Assembly (NCBI RefSeq): GCF_000296815.2
Contig: NZ_CAIT01000005.1
Coordinates: forward strand, 124,001 to 188,000
DNA from: Fibrisoma limi BUZ 3
Lineage (GTDB): Bacteria > Bacteroidota > Bacteroidia > Cytophagales > Spirosomataceae
Length of the DNA stretch: 64,000 bases
Direction of reading: 5' to 3'
A model generated the notes under the pieces. The model worked only from the letters and a program-made list of their open reading frames with translations. It was not told the origin of the DNA and did no database searches. A program made the position numbers and the translations under genes. Position 1 is the stretch's first letter. Every line of letters starts with the position of its first letter. Positions 8,977-16,856 of this stretch are shown here, piece after piece.

Positions 8977-10455
8977 ATGAAAAAGATAGTCATTCCTATA
9001 CTCTCTACTTTGTGTCTCACAGCCTGTGAGTTGAACGAGACCGTGTATTCCTCCATTTATACCGAGGCTTTTTATAAGACGGCATCGGATGCCGAGAAAG
9101 GGCTGATTGCCGTGTATGACCCACTGGCCGATATGTGCGCCGGTCCGGCCATGACGCTGGCGTCAGACTTTAGCGCGGACCAGTGCTATCCACGAGCGGT
9201 AGTCGGTCGTAATACGTTGACGCTGTTTACGTATGATCCGAACTATACTACCCAGCGGACGGCTGGCCGACTGAACGAAGCTCCTCAGCAGATATGGGCC
9301 TCCTGCTACGACGGTATTGAGAAAGCCAACTGGATTATCGAGCGGGTACCCAGTGCGAACATGGATGCAACGCGCCGAAGCCAGATCGTGGGCGAAGCGT
9401 ATTTCATGCGGGCGTTTTATCACTGGACGCTGGCCAAAAACTTCGGTGATATTCCTGTGAAGACGAAAGCCAGTGTTTCGCAGGCTGAAGCCATTGTGGG
9501 TAAAAGTGCCAAAGCTGACGTGTACAAGCAGATATACGCTGATCTGGAGCAGGCTGCTGCGGCCGGGCTCGTTTCCGGTCCAACAGTAGAAAAAGGTCGT
9601 CCGTCAAAAGAAACAATAAGCGCCCTGTACGCCAAAGCGGCTCTGTATAACGAAGACTGGGCCAAAGCCTTACAAAAGGCACAGGAAGTAATTAACTCAG
9701 GCAAGTACTCTCTGATGACCGACGTTCGGGATGTGTACCGTTACGACCGCGAAGACGCGGCTCGAGTAGAAAACATGTGGGCGTTTGAATCGGAGGGCGG
9801 TTTCAGCCCCAGCCGTGGACATCAATTAACCGGTTTGTGTGGACCAACCGGTAACGCGGGAGCCGAATATGCCCGGACGTCGTTCGGCTCCATGTTTGCT
9901 TATCAGTCGTTTTTCAACTCCTTTGACCCAAAGGACAAACGGCGCCAATTGCTTGACACAACCTACGTGGACAGAAGTGGCAGAGTAGTGCCTCAACGAA
10001 GCATCACGCCGATTACGACGCAGGGCGTTTTGATTAAAAAATATCAGGACCCCATCTCAACAACTGGTAACCTGCCGAATATTCCCATCTTGCGCCTGCC
10101 CGACATGTATCTCATCGCGGCCGAAGCCGAAGTCCGACTCAACGGGCCAACAGCCACGGCCTACAGCTACATCAACGCTGTTCGAAAGCGGGCAGGTCTT
10201 GACGATCTGAGGACTGGGTTAAGCAAAGAAGCTTTCATCGATGCCGTTATCCAAGAGCGTTCGTGGGAATTCTTTGCCGAGGGTGACCGCTGGTACGACC
10301 TCACTCGCACCGGTAAATTCCTGACGGAAGTGCCTAAGGCTGTCAACAATGTTTATCCAACCCGGACGGTGCAGGCCCGTAACAAGTACTTCCCAATTCC
10401 GCTGGATGAGTTGAATGCTAACCCGCAACTGGAGCAAAACCCGGATTGGAAGTAG
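8977..10455 (+). CDS. RagB/SusD family lipoprotein partnering the preceding SusC
   Basis: A 492-residue protein with a lipoprotein signal (LCLTAC, lipidated Cys17). SusD markers seen are YDGIEKANWIIERVP, the TPR-like segment IVGEAYFMRAFYHWTLAKNFG near residues 140-160, LPDMYLIAAEAEVRLNG, AYSYINAVRKRAGL and the C-terminal ERSWEFFAEGDRWYDLTRTG. The mature end KYFPIPLDELNANPQLEQNP is typical of the family. It follows SusC by 67 bases and forms the lid that binds glycan on the cell surface. The next gene starts 30 bases downstream. Confidence 0.96.
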   Translation: MKKIVIPILSTLCLTACELNETVYSSIYTEAFYKTASDAEKGLIAVYDPLADMCAGPAMTLASDFSADQCYPRAVVGRNTLTLFTYDPNYTTQRTAGRLNEAPQQIWASCYDGIEKANWIIERVPSANMDATRRSQIVGEAYFMRAFYHWTLAKNFGDIPVKTKASVSQAEAIVGKSAKADVYKQIYADLEQAAAAGLVSGPTVEKGRPSKETISALYAKAALYNEDWAKALQKAQEVINSGKYSLMTDVRDVYRYDREDAARVENMWAFESEGGFSPSRGHQLTGLCGPTGNAGAEYARTSFGSMFAYQSFFNSFDPKDKRRQLLDTTYVDRSGRVVPQRSITPITTQGVLIKKYQDPISTTGNLPNIPILRLPDMYLIAAEAEVRLNGPTATAYSYINAVRKRAGLDDLRTGLSKEAFIDAVIQERSWEFFAEGDRWYDLTRTGKFLTEVPKAVNNVYPTRTVQARNKYFPIPLDELNANPQLEQNPDWK

Positions 10456-10484
10456 ACCAACAACAAACAGCCATTCTGTATGGT

Positions 10485-13064
10485 ATGAGAACATTGTATC
10501 TTTTGTACGTCTTGCTGTCTTTATGGAATAGCGGGGCAATAGCTCAGACGGCCTTGAAACCGGCGTTGGAAAACGACCAGCTTCGACTTCGTTGGGAACA
10601 GGCAACTGATGGTTGGCGTCTGCGGGAGGTCTCGGTCAGGCAAGGCAATCAGTGGAGGCCTGTCGCCAATCCGTCCGGCGAAAACACGCTGCTCTACTCG
10701 GCCGAAAAGCCGTCTGCCGAACCCGAACGGACGTTTACGTCGAATACGGGCGAGGAGTTTCCGGGACCAAAGTACCACTATCAGCAGGACCAGTGGCGGC
10801 AGACGACCAGTCCCGTTGGGTTGAACACGGCCGGAAGGGCGTATCATTTCTTTCCTGAACAAGCGCAGCAAACCGGAAAAAACGGCGTTCGCTTTCAACA
10901 GGAGACCGACGTAGCCACGGTCGTTTCAGAATGGTTGCTCGATCCGAAATTTCCGACGGATGTAGTCATTAAACAGACGATTACCGTCAAGAAACCGGGC
11001 TACTACTCCTCGGCCAGTCCGACGGTGGTTGCTGTCTCGGAAAACGACCTGGCCTGGGCGACGGTACCGGGGTATTTCCAGGGCAATGCGATCCAGAAAG
11101 ATTTCGTGCGGGCGTATGCCTACGGTCAGGGAGTGCCCGAGTTGCCAGTCATCTACCGCGAACGGTGCGCCAGTACGCTATGCCCGATGGTGACGACAAA
11201 AGCGGGCCAGACGATCGCTGTGATACCCGACCCGTCGCTGGGCCGCGATCCGTGGGCGGTCGACAAGATCACGCAGGAGGACTGGAACATTGGTTTGTCG
11301 CACAAAAACCGGAAGTCGCAGCTCAGCCCGACGTTATACTATCCGATTCTGGGTGAACCCAAATCGCAGTTCAGGGCGGGCGATGTGCTGACGTATTCGT
11401 TCCGCATCACTCTGAACAATGGCGACTGGTTCAATACGTTGAAGCACGCAGTGTATGATGTGTACCTGTTCAGGGAATCGCTGGCGTTGCGGCAGAACAG
11501 GCAGTCGCTGACTGACCGGATTCAGAAGATGCACCAGTACCTGACTGATCCGGTTACGTCACTCTGGAATGTGGAGGAGTATCAGAATCTGAAAATTGGT
11601 GGGCAGTCGTACCTCGGCGGGGTAGTTGGGTCGAACAAAGACGCCATGAAAAACTCCGACTACGGCGCAATGTGGATGCTGGCAAACGCGACCGGCGACC
11701 CAAAGTTGACGCGTGAAGTACTGCCCTACGCCCTGAATTTCAAGCTGACGCAGCAACAAACGCAGGATGGATTTTTCAAAGGCGCGGCTGTGGGGCAGTA
11801 CTATCTGGCCAAGTCGAAGAAGTTTGTGGAAGAGTGGGGCGAGGTGGTTGAACCCATCGGCCTGACGTATTACACGATGCTCGACATGGGCAACATCCTG
11901 TTGTTCGAGCCGGATAACCAGGCGTTGAAAGAGCGTCTACGGCTCGGGGCCGACCGCTTGTTGCAGTGGCAGAAACCAGACGGTAGCTGGGCCGTCGCCT
12001 ATGACAAACCCACCGAAAAGGAAGCCTTTCAGGATATTCCCGACACTCGCCCGACGTTCTACGGCCTGATCGTTGCGCACCGGATATTGAAAGACGATAA
12101 ATACTTGCAAGCCGCCCGCAAAGGAGCCGACTGGTTCCTGGAAAATGCCGTCAAAAAAGGCCATTTTCTGGGCGTATGTGGCGATGCCCGTTATGCTCCG
12201 GACTTCGCTACGGCACAGTCGGCGCAGGCATTGCTGGATCTGTATGACCTGACCAAGGACAACCGATATAAAGACGCGGCTATTACAACGGCGAAGATTT
12301 ACACCACATCAATCTACACCCACCCCATACCAAACCGGAAGGTCAAAGATGTCAAAGATATTCAGCGAGAGGATTGGGAGATTGCGCAGTCGGGTTTGGG
12401 CTTTGAACATGGCGGCATTTTCGGCTCAGCCAATCGGCATGGGCCGATTCAATTAGCCAGTCACGCAGGTTTGTTCATCCGGATGTACGAGTTAACGAAA
12501 GAGCCGTTGTTCGCGGACATGGCCCGGGCCGCGGCCGTTGGTCGACATGCCTTTGTGGACGATAAAACGAGCGTCGCATCCTATTACTGGCAGACCATGA
12601 ACAAAGGCGCGGGTCCGTATCCGCACCATGCCTGGTGGCAGATCGGCTGGATTACCGATTACCTCATGGCCGAAGCTGAACTACGGTCGGGCGGCAAGGT
12701 GACGTTCCCACGTGGGTTCGTAACGCCCAAAGTTGGCCCGCACCAGACGTATGGCTTTGCGCCCGGCACCATCTACGGTCAACCTGCCAGCCTCATCATC
12801 CGCGAAGGCCTTGTAGCGCCCGGCAACCCGAATATTGAATACGTAACGGCGCTGTCGCCGGACAAAAAAAAGCTGTTCATCGTCTTGCTGAACAACCGCG
12901 CCGAGGCTACGCAGGCAGCCGTAAAACTACAACCGACTGTGATTAAGACCGGCAACGGCCGATTGACAAATTTGACAAACAAGAACACCGTCGACACGCA
13001 ACAGGTAACGGTCAGCCTAGCGCCATTTGGCATTGATGTCTGGCAGTTTGAGTGGCAACAATAG
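10485..13064 (+). CDS. Secreted enzyme with a probable (alpha/alpha)6-barrel, putative glycosidase or lyase
   Basis: An 859-residue protein with a signal peptide ending near NSGAIAQ. Residues about 30-320 look like beta structure; about 340-720 show repeated helical pairs with conserved Trp/Gly/Asp (GADRLLQWQKPDGSWAVAY, KGADWFLENAV, GLGFEHGGIFGSANRHGP), as in six-hairpin glycosidases and polysaccharide lyases; the last 100 residues are a beta domain. I cannot assign a CAZy family. The ATG at 10485 is used since the signal peptide starts there; the TTG at 10446 lies inside the SusD gene. Its operon position, between SusD and a GH9-like gene, argues for breaking down the imported glycan in the periplasm. 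Catalytic residues are not identified. Confidence 0.75.
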   Translation: MRTLYLLYVLLSLWNSGAIAQTALKPALENDQLRLRWEQATDGWRLREVSVRQGNQWRPVANPSGENTLLYSAEKPSAEPERTFTSNTGEEFPGPKYHYQQDQWRQTTSPVGLNTAGRAYHFFPEQAQQTGKNGVRFQQETDVATVVSEWLLDPKFPTDVVIKQTITVKKPGYYSSASPTVVAVSENDLAWATVPGYFQGNAIQKDFVRAYAYGQGVPELPVIYRERCASTLCPMVTTKAGQTIAVIPDPSLGRDPWAVDKITQEDWNIGLSHKNRKSQLSPTLYYPILGEPKSQFRAGDVLTYSFRITLNNGDWFNTLKHAVYDVYLFRESLALRQNRQSLTDRIQKMHQYLTDPVTSLWNVEEYQNLKIGGQSYLGGVVGSNKDAMKNSDYGAMWMLANATGDPKLTREVLPYALNFKLTQQQTQDGFFKGAAVGQYYLAKSKKFVEEWGEVVEPIGLTYYTMLDMGNILLFEPDNQALKERLRLGADRLLQWQKPDGSWAVAYDKPTEKEAFQDIPDTRPTFYGLIVAHRILKDDKYLQAARKGADWFLENAVKKGHFLGVCGDARYAPDFATAQSAQALLDLYDLTKDNRYKDAAITTAKIYTTSIYTHPIPNRKVKDVKDIQREDWEIAQSGLGFEHGGIFGSANRHGPIQLASHAGLFIRMYELTKEPLFADMARAAAVGRHAFVDDKTSVASYYWQTMNKGAGPYPHHAWWQIGWITDYLMAEAELRSGGKVTFPRGFVTPKVGPHQTYGFAPGTIYGQPASLIIREGLVAPGNPNIEYVTALSPDKKKLFIVLLNNRAEATQAAVKLQPTVIKTGNGRLTNLTNKNTVDTQQVTVSLAPFGIDVWQFEWQQ

Positions 13065-13077
13065 AACAACATTAAAG

Positions 13078-15135
13078 ATGGTACGACTACTCTTTACCAG
13101 CTTGATACTCAGTGTTAGCCTCGTGACAGTTTCTGCTCAGCCCCGGCCGAACATTACCATCAAAGGCAAGCCCTTTGTCAATCAGGCGGGCTACAACCTC
13201 GGTGAAGCCAAACGGTTTACGGTGCCGGGAGCGGCTGATGGAACGGCGTTTACGGTAAAAGAAGCCGGTTCGGGCAAGGTCGTCTACAAGGGAATAATTA
13301 AGGATTACGTCGGCTATTTTACCGACTTTAATCCTGCCGGTTCTACGAAAGAATACATTGTCAGTGTACCGGGGCATGGCGAGTCTGTGCCGTTCTGGGT
13401 AGCCGATCACCTGATGGAAAAAGTGTCGACGCGGCTGGCCTATCAGTTTTTCATTGACGTACGGGGTGGCTACACAACGTCGCTGCTGCCGTCCAACGTC
13501 ACGGGCGGTGGTCCCTCGCGCGATGGCGGTGGGCACGGACTGGAAACCGTTTTTGAAGGATTGCTTTATGCATCCAATCCGGCGCTGTTCGACCGCTGGA
13601 CGAAAGAATTACGTCAGTACGGCAACAAGGTCTACCCGGTTGTTCCACCCGACGATACCGAGCCGGATTCCGACCACGGTGAGTACGGTGAACGCCCGTA
13701 CGCCGAATATCGTAAGATGCCTGACCTTATCAAGCTGTTGCTCTGGCATGCCGAGTTTGCCTACAACAACGTCGGTTACAACGGTAAAGCGGGCGGGGCT
13801 TACGAAAATCTGCGTGATTTCGATGGAACGCGGGTATTTGGCTACCAGGGGCAACCCATGCAAAGCTTCGATTACCAGAACCTGCTCGATCAACTGGCGG
13901 CTACGTGTGCTTTCTATCATGCGTTTCTGAAGCCATATCTACCCGAGAAAACGTACCGTCAGTACCGGGCTACCTGCCTCCAGCGCTGGGAGATTTACGA
14001 GCGGCAGAAAGAGGTACGCTACTGGGTAAACAGCAAAAAGTGGATTGACGAAGGCTGGCGGGAGTTCAACGAAATGGGTAACGCCTACGGGCAGGGACTG
14101 CTCCGGAACCTGCTCATGTACGAGGCTGAGCGACATGAACCCAATGGGGGCGAATCGGCGCGTTTTCTAAAATACGCTCAGGATTGTGCGACCGATATCA
14201 TCAAAAACTGGAACTTTGATAACGAGTGGCACACCTGGGCCATGCGTAACGCTGAACACATTACGCCCCAGGCGCTGGCCCTGTTTCTGATGCTGGAGCC
14301 GGAAAAATGCCCGGTCGGTACAAAGGAGAAACTGGCCGCCTGGGCCGATTACATCAAAAGACGCTCCAACAACCTTTGGCAGTACCGCACCCATTCGGAC
14401 ACGGAATGGGCGCACCGCAAGAGTAAAGAAATCGGCACAGTATGCGGTCTGGGTGGTTCCCTGTTTGCCGTGGCGCAGGTGCTGAACGATCCAAAGCTGC
14501 GGGAAATCGGCTGGTCGCAGGTAAACAATGTTTTTGGGCTGAATCCGTCCGGTTGTCACTTAGGCAACAAGAGTGCGGCCCGGGTTGCCCTGAATGGCTA
14601 TTGGGCGGGTGTAGAACAGGGCTGGCCTTATATTCACTCATTCGGCGCTGGTGAGCTGGCCTATTGCCGGGGCACTATCGATGGTTCGCCTACGAATAGT
14701 GGTTTTCCGTTCAACCCTGACTCAGCCTCACTCAGTGACCGTCCGAATTTGTATGCAACAGAAGGCTGGTGCCTGACCAACCGGGCCTGGATGACCTCTG
14801 TCACCTTCTCGACGTTTGGAAGCCACGTCGTTCGCATCCTGAATAAACAGAATCAACCCATTACCAACGCGAAACCTGGCGATGTCGTCACGCTGGAGCT
14901 AAAAGCCGCGCTGAATCAGGACTGGACTAAACCGGAGGATGGTTACGTACTGGTTACCGCTGGAAATACGTCTGCTACCAAAGTGGCATTGACAGAAACC
15001 GGGCCTAACACGGGGCTGTTCCGGGCGGCCTATACGATACCAGACGGAAGTAACTTGCTCACGGTCAGTTACGGGTATCTTGGCTTCCAGAAAAAAGCAA
15101 TATTAACCCTTAATGGGGCAAATGCCGCCAAATGA
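13078..15135 (+). CDS. Secreted glycoside hydrolase family 9-like protein with N-terminal Ig domain
   Basis: A 685-residue protein with a signal peptide ending near VTVSAQ. An Ig-like domain of the CelD_N type follows (about 30-120, VNQAGYNLGEAKRFTVPG), then a helical region of the GH9 type (about 125-580) with WAMRNAEHITPQALALFLML and NNVFGLNPSGCHLGNKSA, the latter at the place of the GH9 signature but diverged; a beta domain ends the protein. The start at 13078 follows the preceding stop by 13 bases. GH9 enzymes cleave beta-1,4 glucans and related chains; this divergent member may have another substrate. Its stop codon overlaps the start of the symporter gene (ATGA), suggesting coupled translation. 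Confidence 0.78.
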   Translation: MVRLLFTSLILSVSLVTVSAQPRPNITIKGKPFVNQAGYNLGEAKRFTVPGAADGTAFTVKEAGSGKVVYKGIIKDYVGYFTDFNPAGSTKEYIVSVPGHGESVPFWVADHLMEKVSTRLAYQFFIDVRGGYTTSLLPSNVTGGGPSRDGGGHGLETVFEGLLYASNPALFDRWTKELRQYGNKVYPVVPPDDTEPDSDHGEYGERPYAEYRKMPDLIKLLLWHAEFAYNNVGYNGKAGGAYENLRDFDGTRVFGYQGQPMQSFDYQNLLDQLAATCAFYHAFLKPYLPEKTYRQYRATCLQRWEIYERQKEVRYWVNSKKWIDEGWREFNEMGNAYGQGLLRNLLMYEAERHEPNGGESARFLKYAQDCATDIIKNWNFDNEWHTWAMRNAEHITPQALALFLMLEPEKCPVGTKEKLAAWADYIKRRSNNLWQYRTHSDTEWAHRKSKEIGTVCGLGGSLFAVAQVLNDPKLREIGWSQVNNVFGLNPSGCHLGNKSAARVALNGYWAGVEQGWPYIHSFGAGELAYCRGTIDGSPTNSGFPFNPDSASLSDRPNLYATEGWCLTNRAWMTSVTFSTFGSHVVRILNKQNQPITNAKPGDVVTLELKAALNQDWTKPEDGYVLVTAGNTSATKVALTETGPNTGLFRAAYTIPDGSNLLTVSYGYLGFQKKAILTLNGANAAK

Positions 15136-16856
15136 ATACAACAATCGATACCGCTGTCATTGTCATTTTCTCGGCCTTTGTGCTGGGAATCGGGATGCTG
15201 TTTGCCCGGACGGGACGGAACCTGAAGTCATTTTTTGCGGGTGGCGAGGCCGTGCCGTGGTTCATCGGCGGGCTGTCGCTGTTCATGAGCTTTTTCTCGG
15301 CCGGTACGTTCGTAGCCTGGGGAAGCATCGCCTATAAATACGGCTGGGTCGCTATCACTATTCAGTGGACGATGTGCATCGGGGCGTTGGTCACCGGCCT
15401 GTATCTGGCTCCGCGCTGGAAACGAGCCGGAGCCTTAACGGCCGCCGAGTTCATTCGCGAACGACTGGGCCTGACTGTGCAAAAAGCGTACATTTTCATT
15501 TTTACGCTGGTATCCGTGTTCATCAAAGGCTCGGTGTTATATCCGGTTGCTAAGCTGGTTAGTTCGTCGCTGAACCTGCCGTTGGTGCCATGTACAATCG
15601 GCCTGGGGATCTTCATGATTGCGTACACGGCGGTTGGCGGCCTCTGGGCCGTGATGGTGACGGATATTCTGCAATTCGTGGTGTTATCGGCAGCCGTGTT
15701 TATCCTGCTGCCATTGTCGCTGGATCGGGTAGGGGGCTTTGCGGGGTTTACGCAGAACGTACCGGATGACTTTTTCGGACTGCTCAACGGCGAATACACA
15801 ATTGGCTTCATTCTCGCTTTTGTGTTCTACCACATCGCCTACATCGGCGGCAACTGGACGTTCGTTCAGCGGTATACCAGTGTTGACAGCCCCAAATCAG
15901 CGCGGAAGGTAGCGTTTCTGTTTGCGGGTTTGTACCTGATTAGCCCGGTGATCTGGATGCTGCCGCCGATGATCTACCAAGTCATTAACCCGTCGCTGGT
16001 GGGGTTAGATACGGAGAACGCGTACCTCAAAATCTGCCAGCTCGTGCTGCCACCCGGTCTGCTTGGCCTGATGCTGACAGGTATGTATTTCTCCACTTCT
16101 GCCAGCGCCAATACCGCCCTGAACGTCGTTTCGGCCGTGTTTACCAATGACATCTACAAAGGTTTAGTTAACCCCAATGCGTCTGATAAACAACTGATTC
16201 GGGTGGCTCGCGGCTCGTCGTGGTTTTTTGGGCTGGGTATGATCGGCATTGCGTTGCTGGTGCCGGCCGCAGGGGGTATTGTTGAAGTTGTGTTGAGTAT
16301 ATCGGCTATTTCGGGCGGACCGCTGCTGGCACCGCCACTCTGGGCGTTGTTCTCCAAACGTCTGACCAGTCGGGCAACGCTCTGGATTACAGGTGTCGGC
16401 CTGTTTGTCAACCTGTTCTTTAAAGTACTGTCGCCCTGGCTGCTGGATTACAAACTGTCGCGTGCCTGGGAAACCGCGATTGGCGTAGGCTTGCCGTTGT
16501 TGCTGCTGCTGGGGTATGAACTGTACCAGCGATCGCGAAACGTAGTGGCCGATGACTATCTGAATTACCGTACCATTCGTGAGCAGAAGCGGGAAGACGC
16601 CCTGTTGCAGGCCGAACAACCCGAAGAGGCCGTGGCTATCCGTCAGCAAAATCGTTTCGGCCTGCGGGTCATTGCCGGTTCGCTGGTGTTCACGGCAGTG
16701 ATGCTATTTGGGCTGAGTTTGCTGGCTACATCGGGCGCGGGAGCAACGGCGGGCATAGCGGTCGTGATTTTACTGGCGGCACTGATTCCCTGGCGGGCGG
16801 CACAACGCGTTGTCGTAATCGATCCTTTACCTTCTAAAACGCCACAACCGTTATGA
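15132..16856 (+). CDS. Sodium:solute symporter family transporter
   Basis: A 574-residue inner-membrane protein with about 13 hydrophobic segments, typical of the SSS family (SGLT/PutP fold). Family-like stretches are SFFSAGTFVAWGSIAYKYGW in the second segment, YTAVGGLWAVMVTDILQFVV in the fifth, and YFSTSASANTALNVVSAVFTNDIY near residues 318-340. It shares ATGA overlaps with both the gene before (15132-15135) and the gene after (16853-16856). In this operon it likely brings a released mono- or disaccharide, or a sugar acid, into the cytoplasm with sodium. The transported compound cannot be read from the sequence. Confidence 0.93.
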   Translation: MNTTIDTAVIVIFSAFVLGIGMLFARTGRNLKSFFAGGEAVPWFIGGLSLFMSFFSAGTFVAWGSIAYKYGWVAITIQWTMCIGALVTGLYLAPRWKRAGALTAAEFIRERLGLTVQKAYIFIFTLVSVFIKGSVLYPVAKLVSSSLNLPLVPCTIGLGIFMIAYTAVGGLWAVMVTDILQFVVLSAAVFILLPLSLDRVGGFAGFTQNVPDDFFGLLNGEYTIGFILAFVFYHIAYIGGNWTFVQRYTSVDSPKSARKVAFLFAGLYLISPVIWMLPPMIYQVINPSLVGLDTENAYLKICQLVLPPGLLGLMLTGMYFSTSASANTALNVVSAVFTNDIYKGLVNPNASDKQLIRVARGSSWFFGLGMIGIALLVPAAGGIVEVVLSISAISGGPLLAPPLWALFSKRLTSRATLWITGVGLFVNLFFKVLSPWLLDYKLSRAWETAIGVGLPLLLLLGYELYQRSRNVVADDYLNYRTIREQKREDALLQAEQPEEAVAIRQQNRFGLRVIAGSLVFTAVMLFGLSLLATSGAGATAGIAVVILLAALIPWRAAQRVVVIDPLPSKTPQPL

